16,807 nucleotides of DNA. It comes from Dyella_B sp035277725 (GTDB lineage Bacteria > Pseudomonadota > Gammaproteobacteria > Xanthomonadales > Rhodanobacteraceae). The notes under the pieces are model-generated. The model had not been told where the DNA came from. It searched no databases and saw nothing but the letters and a program-made list of their open reading frames with translations. Both the position numbers and the translations under genes were made by a program. Position 1 is the first letter of the stretch; each line of letters starts with the position of its first letter. The stretch is from NCBI RefSeq assembly GCF_035277725.1, contig NZ_DATEJY010000046.1:1-16807 (forward strand), in the 5' to 3' direction. This document shows positions 1-7,460 of the stretch, piece by piece.

Positions 1-689
1 ACCGCAGAAATATTGTCCCGCCCTGCCCGATTCAGCGACACCTCGAACAACCGCGCCAGCACCATCTGCGGATCGCTGTGCGCGCGGTATTCCTGATCCA
101 GTTCGGCATCCGACAGTTCCTTGTTGATGCCGTCGCTGCACAAGAGAAACGCCATGCCGGGCCGGCTGCCCGTCACCACCCAATCCACGAACAGGTTTTC
201 TTCCGCGCCGATCGCACGCGTGAGCACGCCAGCGCCCGCCGGCTGCGCCTGGCCCAGTTGCGTCACGTCGCTTTTCGCACCGTGCACGTGATCGCGCGTG
301 ATCTGCCGCAGATGGCCATCCTCGAAACAGTAGCCGCGGCTGTCGCCCACCCAGCCGCACAGCATGAAATCCTTGTCGTGCACCAGCACCACCACGGTGG
401 AGCCGATCACGTCGACATTCTGCTCGCGCGCCACGCGCCGCAATTCGGCATTGACTTGCGACAAGGTGTCTTCGATCGCTTCCACAAAGTCGAACACGTC
501 GCCTTGCCGCGGCAGCGCGCGCAGGCGGTCCACGATCATGCCGCTGGCAACGTCGCCGGCGGTATGGCCGCCCAAACCATCGGCCACCACCCACAGGCCG
601 ACGTCATCGCGCACCAGGATCGCATCCTCGTTGTGCGCGCGGACTTTGCCGGTATCGGTATGGCCGACGGATTCGTAGCGTAAGGTCAT
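1..689 (-). CDS. pppA: PP2C-family Ser/Thr phosphatase, T6SS PppA-like (3' end beyond window)
   Basis: Metal-dependent protein phosphatase that would oppose a Thr kinase in post-translational control of T6SS firing. About 229 residues are visible, read from ATG at 689, and the frame is still open at base 1. PP2C motifs appear in order: VRAHNEDA (res 16-23), VADGLGGH (35-42), a GST segment followed by WVGDSRGY, LTRAIG, LLCSDG and, at the window edge, RDNISAV. All the aspartates expected to bind the two metals are present, so it should be active. No signal peptide or membrane segment is seen in the visible part, so it is probably cytoplasmic. Its ATG overlaps the tagF stop (ATGA), implying translational coupling. 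The family is known from PppA of Pseudomonas aeruginosa H1-T6SS; assignment to that role here rests on context. No partner kinase is in the window and it may lie further left. Confidence 0.93.
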   Translation of the reverse strand, partial: MTLRYESVGHTDTGKVRAHNEDAILVRDDVGLWVVADGLGGHTAGDVASGMIVDRLRALPRQGDVFDFVEAIEDTLSQVNAELRRVAREQNVDVIGSTVVVLVHDKDFMLCGWVGDSRGYCFEDGHLRQITRDHVHGAKSDVTQLGQAQPAGAGVLTRAIGAEENLFVDWVVTGSRPGMAFLLCSDGINKELSDAELDQEYRAHSDPQMVLARLFEVSLNRAGRDNISA

Positions 690-2257
690 GCAGTCACCTC
701 GATCACGGCCAGCGGCCAGCGGGCCGGTTCACTGCCAAGCCCGGCGGCAGCGGCAATGCACGCACGTGCTTCCTCGCAGGAAGGCATGGCCAGCGCACGC
801 GCATACACGTCCGGTGCAAGCTGCACCAGGTTTTGCGTAACAACCAACAGCAAACGATCGCCCGCTTCCACCGCGCAGACCACTTCGTCGCACAGCGGTT
901 CGGTGGGCCCGCCCAAGCCGGAGGCTACCGGAGCAGCACGCGTGAACAGCAGATCGTCGAAATCGCCGCCAAGCGCATTGTCATCGCCAGGTGCTGCAGC
1001 GGTGGCGAACAAGGATTGCAGCGAACCTTTGTGCCAGTGCCACGCTGCGGCGGTGCCGATGCGCAGCAGGTTGGCCCAGCGCCGGGTGATATGCACGGCG
1101 ATCACGGAGCCGTCTTCCGGCACCGGATTGATCAGGTCCTCGCTGCGTTCGCGCAGGCGCGGATGCAAGGCGAGCAGGCGTTGGCTCAATACCTTCAGAT
1201 CGCCAGCCAGTTCGTCCGCGCGCAACTCGTTGGCGACTTGATTTGCGGCCGCGGCAGCCTGCCGGCGCTCATCGGCCGAGCCTTCATCGGCGGCGACCAA
1301 GGCCAGTGCGATATCGCTGCGATAAGTGGTCGTAGTGCCGCTGGTTGGTGCAGGCGGTGCGCCCTCTTCTGCTATCACGCCGGTAGCCACCGACATCGAC
1401 ACCGGCGGCACGAGATCGGCAAACAATTCACTCAAGTCGTCCGGCAGCAAGGTGCGCGATGGTGCCGCGACAACGGGTGCCGTCATGGAAACATGCGGTG
1501 CATGGTGATGCTGATGCGGCGTGTCTTCGAAGGTGCCCAGCGTCTGCCAGCCCTCGTCCGCGAACTTCGCATCGAGAAAACCGGCATAGCTCGAAGGTTC
1601 CGGCAAACCACGCGTGACCAGCACGCTGGCGGGAACATGGCCGCCGCCTTGCGTCCACCACAGGCACCAGCCGCTGCCGCTTTCGCTGACCCGCGTCCAC
1701 AAGCGCGCGAGAAAATCGCCGTCGGCGCGTGCGCGCGGCAACGGCATGCGCCATTGGCCGGCGTTGTGAAAAGCAACGTGCTCCAGGCCGTCCACCATCC
1801 ATGATGCCGGCGCCGCCAGCGGCATGCCGGCGAGGGCAAGCAGTTGCGCGTCGAAGGTTTCGACACTGGTGGTAGCGTCGGATTGCGCGGCGGCGTGCAC
1901 GTGTTCCATGGCCGCGAACCAGCGTTCGCCATCGCGCAAGGCTTGCGTGGCCATCGAGGCATCATCCAGCGGCACCGCGATCACCATCGGGAAACTGCGG
2001 CCCACGCGATCACCGGCCGCACCCATCACGCCCGTCCACGCAGAGGCGCCGCATACGCCCGGCGACAACAGGAACCGCCACGCAGGGCTTCTGCGATACG
2101 CATGCTGCCAGGCATTGCCCAGCGCCTGGCGGCTTGCATCCACCGCGCGCTCGAAATGCTGGTCCCACGTATCCACGAACGACGACGGCAGCCGGCGCTG
2201 CACAAAATCGCCCGCGCTAGGAAGTTTGCCGAAGAATCCCGCCCCTGTCGGAATCAT
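686..2257 (-). CDS. tagF: TagF with a C-terminal degenerate PP2C-like domain
   Basis: 523 residues. The N-terminal part (about 5-225) is the TagF/DUF2094 domain, opening with PTGAGFFGKLPSAGDFVQRR and continuing with the conserved GRSFPM segment (res 86-91). TagF proteins are post-translational repressors of T6SS assembly. A His/Pro/Ala-rich linker (about 245-310) leads to a second domain (about 312-521). This follows the PP2C pattern of the downstream gene: LALVAADEG, EDGSVIAVHI, LLRIGTAAAWHWHKGSLQSL, then DRLLLVVTQN and ARWPLAVIEV. Where PP2C enzymes have GDSR, SDG and RDN, this one has GTAA, TQN and ARW, so key metal ligands are missing. Start ATG at 2257 has a GGAG nine bases upstream. The gene is 220 bases downstream of tssM and overlaps pppA by four. 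TagF identity is secure; the pseudophosphatase reading is inference from by-eye alignment. Confidence 0.92.
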   Translation of the reverse strand: MIPTGAGFFGKLPSAGDFVQRRLPSSFVDTWDQHFERAVDASRQALGNAWQHAYRRSPAWRFLLSPGVCGASAWTGVMGAAGDRVGRSFPMVIAVPLDDASMATQALRDGERWFAAMEHVHAAAQSDATTSVETFDAQLLALAGMPLAAPASWMVDGLEHVAFHNAGQWRMPLPRARADGDFLARLWTRVSESGSGWCLWWTQGGGHVPASVLVTRGLPEPSSYAGFLDAKFADEGWQTLGTFEDTPHQHHHAPHVSMTAPVVAAPSRTLLPDDLSELFADLVPPVSMSVATGVIAEEGAPPAPTSGTTTTYRSDIALALVAADEGSADERRQAAAAANQVANELRADELAGDLKVLSQRLLALHPRLRERSEDLINPVPEDGSVIAVHITRRWANLLRIGTAAAWHWHKGSLQSLFATAAAPGDDNALGGDFDDLLFTRAAPVASGLGGPTEPLCDEVVCAVEAGDRLLLVVTQNLVQLAPDVYARALAMPSCEEARACIAAAAGLGSEPARWPLAVIEVTA

Positions 2258-2310
2258 CGCCTACGGCTCCGAACTTGAGGGCAATGCCAAGTCGCCGCAG
2301 AACCCAGACC

Positions 2311-2338
2311 CGTCATTCCAGCGAAAGCTGGAATGACG
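2311..2338. repeat. Perfect hairpin in the tssM-tagF gap
   Basis: Twelve-base arms, CGTCATTCCAGC and its exact complement, flank a GAAA loop of the GNRA type. The left part matches, with two differences in 17 bases, a sequence at 8857-8873 in the tagH-tssK gap. It therefore looks like a dispersed REP-like element rather than a site specific to this gene. No T-tract follows on either strand, so it is not a classic intrinsic terminator. In the tssM-tagF transcript it could still act as a processing or attenuation structure. Confidence 0.7.
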
Positions 2339-2362
2339 AAGAAAGGTTTCCCGCGGCTGAAA

Positions 2363-2412
2363 CCCAGCGTCTTCAGGCACCTGAAAAGTCGCTGGGCTCC
2401 GGCCTTCGCCGG
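2363..2412. repeat. Two further hairpins in the tssM-tagF gap
   Basis: CCCAGCG (2363-2369) pairs with CGCTGGG (2390-2396), and an inner TTCAG/CTGAA stem lies around 2372-2385. Immediately after, CCGGC-CTTC-GCCGG (2399-2412) forms a second small hairpin. Its inner bases 2403-2412 are the exact reverse complement of 8864-8873. With the hairpin at 2311-2338 they make the 220-base gap between tssM and tagF mostly palindromic sequence, consistent with an inserted intergenic repeat. No gene is seen in this gap. Confidence 0.5.
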
Positions 2413-2477
2413 GGCGACGGAGGCTTGGGCGATTTATCCGGGTGCCCTTAAGTTCGCAGCACTGAGTCATGTCCAGC

Positions 2478-5400
2478 TCAACCTCCACACCTGAAACGTT
2501 GCACGGTGGTATTGAGGAATGGGTTCTTCAGGTTATCCGCCTGCACCGTGACCTTGGCGACATGCCCGCCAAAGTTGAAGCTGGCGAGATAACGCAGATC
2601 GGATTGCTTTTGCAGGTTCGCCGCCTGCATCGCATGGAAGAACGCCCAATCGCCTTGATAGTCGAACGTGCTGAGCAGATTGCCGCTGGCATCCCACGCG
2701 GAAATGGTCACATGACCGGGCTGCGGACCGGGCCACTTCATGCCCATGCTGCTGGTGCTGCCGGGCTGGTATTCGAACTTCTGCCCGTCGATGGTGATGG
2801 CCAGCTTGCCGATGCCGGGGTCAAGCGATGGCGCAACCAAGGTGAAATCCACCTCCGGCGTAGCGCCGTTGTTTCGGAAGTACATCTGCTTGATGCTGTC
2901 GGCCAGTTGCATTTGCGCGAGCATGCCGGGTGAACCGCTCACGGCGCCAGGACCGGTTTTCCATTTCCAGGTCGGGCCACTGGCGTCCACCAGCTTGTCC
3001 AGCGTCTGCTTGTAGAAGCTGTCGAAGCGACCGCCATAACCGAACAACTCGCCGAAGTTCTGCAGCGGAATATCCGTTGCGCTGTTCGGCGAGAACGGAT
3101 AGCGGCCACGCGTGAAATCCGCGCAATCCTTGCCGGCGGTCTGCTGGAATGCATCGCCGAGCGCGCCGCTGGTGCCGGTGGCGACCAATGCCTGGCTTTT
3201 GCCGGTCAACGCAGCCACCCAACCCGAGACCGGCGGCGGCAGTTGCGAAGCTTCCTGTTGCGCCATCAACAATTGCGGGTTGGGTTGACCTGCCGCACTG
3301 CTGAAGTCGGTCATGGTCAGCAGCGTTTTGCTGAGCTGATCGAGCACGCTCAGCGTGTGATCGATCGGCGTGCTGCCGGGTCCACCATCGGTAAGCTTGT
3401 TGAGCGTGTCGAAATGCGCGCTGATCGCATCGCCCGGCTTGGCTTCACTCTGCCCGCCTTCGCCCTTGCTGCCATTGATGCCGGCACCGGCCAGTGCACG
3501 CATCACCGCGGTTTGCTCGGCGCGCTGTTCGGCGCGTTTTTCCGCGGCTTTCTTCAGGGCGCCTTCCGCCTTGTCGGCACTGCTTTCCGGCGGTGCACGC
3601 ATCAGGTCGTGCGTGTTGTCGCGCACCACCATCAATAGCGATTTCAGCGGAGAACTGGGGCCGGAGAGCTTGGCTGCCGTGGCGCTGGCGTCCTGGATAT
3701 TGGTGATGGGCTGCAACTGCAGATCATTGAGCAGGGCATCCCATACCTTGATGTAATCGAGCTGATACAACGCCAGCACCTGTTGCGCGAGCTTGGCCTG
3801 CTGGATCGCATCGATCTTGCCGGCACCAAACACCCAGTCGTCCTGGGTGAATTGCTTCACCGCTTCTTCAATGCCTTTGTTCACTTCCGTCGCGAACACC
3901 GGCTGCGTGTAAAGCGCCGGAATCGGCTCGGACAACGACGCACCGCTGCTGCGGCGGAACACGTTGCCGAGCAGGCCCAGCTCCTTGTCCAGTTGCAGCG
4001 GCGCGTGATCGGAACTGTCCATGCTGAGCTTCAGGCTGCCGTAGACCAGCGTGGAAAGATCGGCCGTGCGCAATGTACTGCGTGCCTGCTCCACCAGTTG
4101 ATCGTCCAGATGCAGCGGGCGCAGTTGCCCCGGCTGCTCGACCAGCGCATGGAAGTGCTTGGCCAGCGCCTTTTGCAGCACGGCATCGTCGGGGAAGATC
4201 TTGCGCCATTCGATATCGGTGAGCGCCACCAGCTCGTCGGCATTCTGATGCTTGGGCTCGCCCAGCATCAGATAACCCTTGAGGTAGTAATACAGCGCCT
4301 GCGGATCGCTCGCGCTGGTGGTCAAGCCGGTGCGGAACTGCGACGCCACGCCAGGCAGCAACAAGCCGTTGAGTTCGCGCAAGTAAGCACCGTGCACCTC
4401 GTCGCCCACCGCATGGCCCTGGAACAGGCCCAAGCGCATCGACAGCGGCACCCTGTCCTTGTATTGCTGGGCAACGTCCTGCACGCCGGACAGACCTTCC
4501 AGCCGTTCCAATAAGCGTGCGAAGTAATCCTTCTGCGTGGTCGCCGCGGATACGTCGCTGGTTGCCGGATAGTTCTTCAGCGCATCCTCAACCTGCGAAA
4601 GATAACCACTGTTGCGTCCATAGCTCTCGATAAAGCCGGCCAGCAACAGCACGGTAACAACCAGCACACCCAGATACGACGCCGCCTGCAGCAGGATCTT
4701 CTGCCGCTCCAGTTTCGGGTTGGTGCCGGCGAAACCGGATTCGCGGAACAGCACATCCTTCAGCAAACGCTCGACGAAGAATGTGCGCTGCTGCGCGCCC
4801 GGTGCATGTACCTGCGCGGCATCGAGACCGAAGGTGCGCGCCACCGCCGCCATCATGCGATCGATCGGCGTGCCTTCCTGCGTCCCGGAGGTGAGGTACA
4901 CGCCACGCAACAGCGGTGGCGTGCCATAGGCATAGCCGGTGAACACGCCTTCGACGAACTGGCGCAGCGTTTCACGTAAGGCACCCAGTTGTTGCGGGAA
5001 CGACAGGATCGCACCGCGCCGATTGGGATCGCGCTCCGCATGCAGGCGGCTCAGGATGCGCGTGTGCAAGCGGTTCAACAGCAATTCGAATTCGCTGCTG
5101 AATTGCTTGGCGGCACTGCCGTTCATGGTCTGATCGACCGGGAACGACGCGCCCCATACCTGGCTGCGCAATTCCGGGCTGAGATCATCAAAAAATTCAG
5201 TGAAACCGGCAATCAAGTCGCACTTGGTCAGCACCAGATACACCGGCACGCCGATGCGCAACTGCGTGGACAGTTCATCCAGGCGACGGCGAATGGCCTG
5301 CACGTGCTCCTGCATGCCGTTCTGATCCAGCGTAAGCAGGTCGGACATGCTCATCGCGATCAGCACGCCGTTGATCGGCCGGCGCTTGCGGTATTTGCGC

Positions 5401-6020
5401 AGTAATTTAAGAAATTCGCCCCACGCGGAAGAATCCGCCGCCTGGTCGGATTGCTGCATGGTGTAGCGGCCGGCGGTGTCGAGAAACACCGCTTCGTCCG
5501 TAAACCACCAATCGCAATTACGTGTACCACCGACACCGCGCAGCGCCTGCTTGCCGAACCGATCGGAGAGCGGGAAATTGAGGCCCGAATTCTGCAGCAA
5601 GGTCGTTTTGCCTGAGCCCGGCGGACCGATCACCACGTACCACGGCAGCGTGTAGAGATTGCCGCCGCGCCTGGTTTTGCGCAGCGTATCGACGGCTTCC
5701 TGGAAACGCCCTTGCAGTTGCGTGCGTTCCGCCGTACTGCGTTGGTCGCTATCGTTGCCGGCGGGCTTGGCCTCTTGCGAGACCATATCGCCGGACATCT
5801 GCTGGGCTTTCTTGCGTGCACGCAGCTGCTGCACCTGCAGCCAGATCGCCCAGATCGCGATAATGACGATGATGGTGACCAGGCGCGCCACGGCACTGGC
5901 CAGCGGTTGCGAATCGCCGATGCCCAGATACGGGCCGCCCAGCCAGATCAGGATCGACAACAGGATGATGCCGATCAGCGCAATGAACCAACCGGATTTG
6001 AACAGCGCAAAAATCTTCAC
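2478..6020 (-). CDS. tssM: TssM, IcmF-family inner-membrane T6SS scaffold
   Basis: About 1180 residues, normal for TssM. The protein spans the inner membrane and joins the TssL baseplate-docking complex to the periplasm. Visible features, numbered from the upstream TTG: two N-terminal membrane helices (about 13-31 and 47-66), then a cytoplasmic NTPase-like domain with Walker A GPPGSGKT (135-142), VFLDTAGRY (181-189) and LVLTKCD (265-271). A third membrane helix (about 448-466) precedes a long periplasmic region ending near IcmF-C-type sequence. I chose the GTG at 6020 because GGAGG at 6031-6035 sits ten bases upstream. The frame also opens at TTG 6029, overlapping the tssL stop as TTGA, but that leaves only one base after the Shine-Dalgarno. 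Tightly coupled to tssL upstream. The middle region carries a Lys/Ala/Glu/Arg-rich stretch (encoded around 3500-3580), possibly a coiled coil. Confidence 0.96.
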   Translation of the reverse strand: MKIFALFKSGWFIALIGIILLSILIWLGGPYLGIGDSQPLASAVARLVTIIVIIAIWAIWLQVQQLRARKKAQQMSGDMVSQEAKPAGNDSDQRSTAERTQLQGRFQEAVDTLRKTRRGGNLYTLPWYVVIGPPGSGKTTLLQNSGLNFPLSDRFGKQALRGVGGTRNCDWWFTDEAVFLDTAGRYTMQQSDQAADSSAWGEFLKLLRKYRKRRPINGVLIAMSMSDLLTLDQNGMQEHVQAIRRRLDELSTQLRIGVPVYLVLTKCDLIAGFTEFFDDLSPELRSQVWGASFPVDQTMNGSAAKQFSSEFELLLNRLHTRILSRLHAERDPNRRGAILSFPQQLGALRETLRQFVEGVFTGYAYGTPPLLRGVYLTSGTQEGTPIDRMMAAVARTFGLDAAQVHAPGAQQRTFFVERLLKDVLFRESGFAGTNPKLERQKILLQAASYLGVLVVTVLLLAGFIESYGRNSGYLSQVEDALKNYPATSDVSAATTQKDYFARLLERLEGLSGVQDVAQQYKDRVPLSMRLGLFQGHAVGDEVHGAYLRELNGLLLPGVASQFRTGLTTSASDPQALYYYLKGYLMLGEPKHQNADELVALTDIEWRKIFPDDAVLQKALAKHFHALVEQPGQLRPLHLDDQLVEQARSTLRTADLSTLVYGSLKLSMDSSDHAPLQLDKELGLLGNVFRRSSGASLSEPIPALYTQPVFATEVNKGIEEAVKQFTQDDWVFGAGKIDAIQQAKLAQQVLALYQLDYIKVWDALLNDLQLQPITNIQDASATAAKLSGPSSPLKSLLMVVRDNTHDLMRAPPESSADKAEGALKKAAEKRAEQRAEQTAVMRALAGAGINGSKGEGGQSEAKPGDAISAHFDTLNKLTDGGPGSTPIDHTLSVLDQLSKTLLTMTDFSSAAGQPNPQLLMAQQEASQLPPPVSGWVAALTGKSQALVATGTSGALGDAFQQTAGKDCADFTRGRYPFSPNSATDIPLQNFGELFGYGGRFDSFYKQTLDKLVDASGPTWKWKTGPGAVSGSPGMLAQMQLADSIKQMYFRNNGATPEVDFTLVAPSLDPGIGKLAITIDGQKFEYQPGSTSSMGMKWPGPQPGHVTISAWDASGNLLSTFDYQGDWAFFHAMQAANLQKQSDLRYLASFNFGGHVAKVTVQADNLKNPFLNTTVQRFRCGG

Positions 6021-6025
6021 AGGGT

Positions 6026-7342
6026 TCAATCCTCCGGAATGAACTTGATTTCCACGCGCCGGTTACGCGTGCGGTTGTCGGGCGTATCGGGTGGCAGCGC
6101 GATCGGTTGCGAAGAACCGGCGCCGCTGGATTCGATACGCGCGGCGTTATCCAGGCCGTCGCTCAGGATCTGCGCCACGCTATGCGCACGCGCACTGGAC
6201 AGCTCGAAGTTGTCTTTGTATTTCAGCGAGCGGATCGGCTGGTCATCGGTATGCCCCACCACGATCACCCTGCCCTGCACTTGATTGAGCGCAGCGGTGA
6301 TCTTGTGCAGCAGCGGGATTTCATCCGCGCTCACGTCCACGCCGCCGGAGGGGAACATGCCGGTGGCGGCAAGGCGCACCATCGCTTCGCCATCGGGCTT
6401 TTCATCGACGGTAAGTTGACCTGCCTGTTCTTCCGGCGAAAGCAATTGCTTGAGGCTCTTGCGCGCCGGATGCGGCTGGCGGGCGGTATCCGGTGGCGTG
6501 CCGTTTTCCAGGCCGATTTGCGCCAGCTGTGCACTGATTGGCGAGGAAAGACCATTGAGACGCGAGTAAAAAAACAAAAATGCACCGAGCAGGATCACCG
6601 CGGCAAACGCCGCGACCACCCACAGCGGCACGTAGCGGATGAGCGGATTGCGGCGGTCTTCGATACCGCGCCAGTGCGGCGCCAATTCATCCGCCGGCTT
6701 GGCGCGTTGCGACTGGATACGCCGGTAGAGATCTTCCTGAATGTCGGCGAGCTTGGCGCGGCCGCCGGATTCGATCTGATAGCGCCCGGCAAAACCCAGC
6801 GCCAGGCAGATGTACATCAGTTCGATCAAATCAATGTGCTTGGCGAAATCCGAGCATAGGCGTTCCAGAATCTGGAAGAACTTGGCGCCGCCGTAGGACT
6901 CGCTGTGGAAGGTGACCAGCAGCGTTTTCTGCGCCCAGCCGCTGTGTTCGCCCCAGGGCGAGTTGAGCACGGCTTCGTCCAGCATGGTGCACAGCACGTA
7001 GCGCGCGGCGAGGATGGTTTGCTGCGGAATGTTCGCCGCCTGCGCGAGCGTTTCAAAACGGCGCATCTGCGCAATGGCCTGTTCGCGCAGATGCATGGCA
7101 TCCGGCGGGGCAACGCTGTGGCGCAATTGCACGGCGAGCAGCAGCAGCGGGCTGGCCGCTTGCACCAGCGGGTTGGGGCCGCCTTCCAGGAACTGGTTGA
7201 TTTCCGCAGACGGCGCGTATGGCGCAGGTGCGCGCGCTGCGGAAGGCGGCGGCGCTGCCGGTGCGGGCGCTGGCGCGGAACCGTGCGGGCGCACGATGGT
7301 GGCATCGCGCATGTCGTCGTTGGGGCCGTTGTTCTGGCTCAT
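6026..7342 (-). CDS. tssL: TssL (IcmH/DotU) with C-terminal OmpA-like peptidoglycan-binding domain
   Basis: 438 residues. A Pro/Ala-rich N-terminal tail (1-45) holds DATIVRPHG (13-21). The cytoplasmic DotU domain follows (about 46-225), including the LDEAVLNSPWG segment (121-131), then one membrane helix (about 238-258). The C-terminal OmpA/MotB-type domain (about 318-436) carries GHTDDQPI (363-370) and NRTRNRRVEI (423-432). This is an extended TssL that can anchor the complex to the cell wall directly, so no separate TagL would be needed. Thr15 resembles the N-terminal TssL threonine phosphorylated in Agrobacterium; equivalence is inference. The frame stays open upstream to 7537, but that extension runs through a palindromic repeat and into tssK, so I take ATG 7342 (MSQNNGP). 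It sits 118 bases downstream of tssK and just ahead of tssM. Confidence 0.96.
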   Translation of the reverse strand: MSQNNGPNDDMRDATIVRPHGSAPAPAPAAPPPSAARAPAPYAPSAEINQFLEGGPNPLVQAASPLLLLAVQLRHSVAPPDAMHLREQAIAQMRRFETLAQAANIPQQTILAARYVLCTMLDEAVLNSPWGEHSGWAQKTLLVTFHSESYGGAKFFQILERLCSDFAKHIDLIELMYICLALGFAGRYQIESGGRAKLADIQEDLYRRIQSQRAKPADELAPHWRGIEDRRNPLIRYVPLWVVAAFAAVILLGAFLFFYSRLNGLSSPISAQLAQIGLENGTPPDTARQPHPARKSLKQLLSPEEQAGQLTVDEKPDGEAMVRLAATGMFPSGGVDVSADEIPLLHKITAALNQVQGRVIVVGHTDDQPIRSLKYKDNFELSSARAHSVAQILSDGLDNAARIESSGAGSSQPIALPPDTPDNRTRNRRVEIKFIPED

Positions 7343-7359
7343 GTCTCGATGCTCCGAAC

Positions 7360-7436
7360 CCGTAGGTTGGGGTGCGAACCCCAACATTCCGTGCCTATCG
7401 ATATCCCGGTGTTGGGGTTCGCACCCCGACCTACGG
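7360..7436. repeat. Paired REP-like palindrome (BIME-like) between tssK and tssL
   Basis: Two 27-base inverted arms (7360-7386 and 7410-7436) differ at a single position and flank a 23-base spacer. Each arm is itself a hairpin with the core TTGGGGTGCGAACCCCAA (TCGGGGTGCGAACCCCAA when the right arm is read on the minus strand), a seven-base stem on a GCGA loop. This two-unit, head-to-head arrangement is typical of REP/BIME elements in gammaproteobacteria. It fills most of the 118-base gap upstream of tssL. In the tssK-tssL transcript it would fold into a long stem and could affect RNA stability or the relative dosage of the two products. Confidence 0.85.
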
Positions 7437-7460
7437 CGTACGAACATAGGCGCTGATGAC

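Noticed and set aside
833..1804. Plus-strand open frame of 323 codons
   Set aside because: Antisense to tagF, with composition typical of a shadow frame and no motif.
2311..2338. Hairpin as a rho-independent terminator for tssM
   Set aside because: No run of T follows on either strand, and similar sequence recurs in the tagH-tssK gap.
2261..2488. Minus-strand 75-codon frame between tssM and tagF
   Set aside because: It runs through the hairpin repeats and overlaps both neighbours' ends; no plausible protein features.
7360..7436. CRISPR or IS terminal repeats
   Set aside because: A single inverted pair with a 23-base spacer, no array, no transposase and no target duplication visible.
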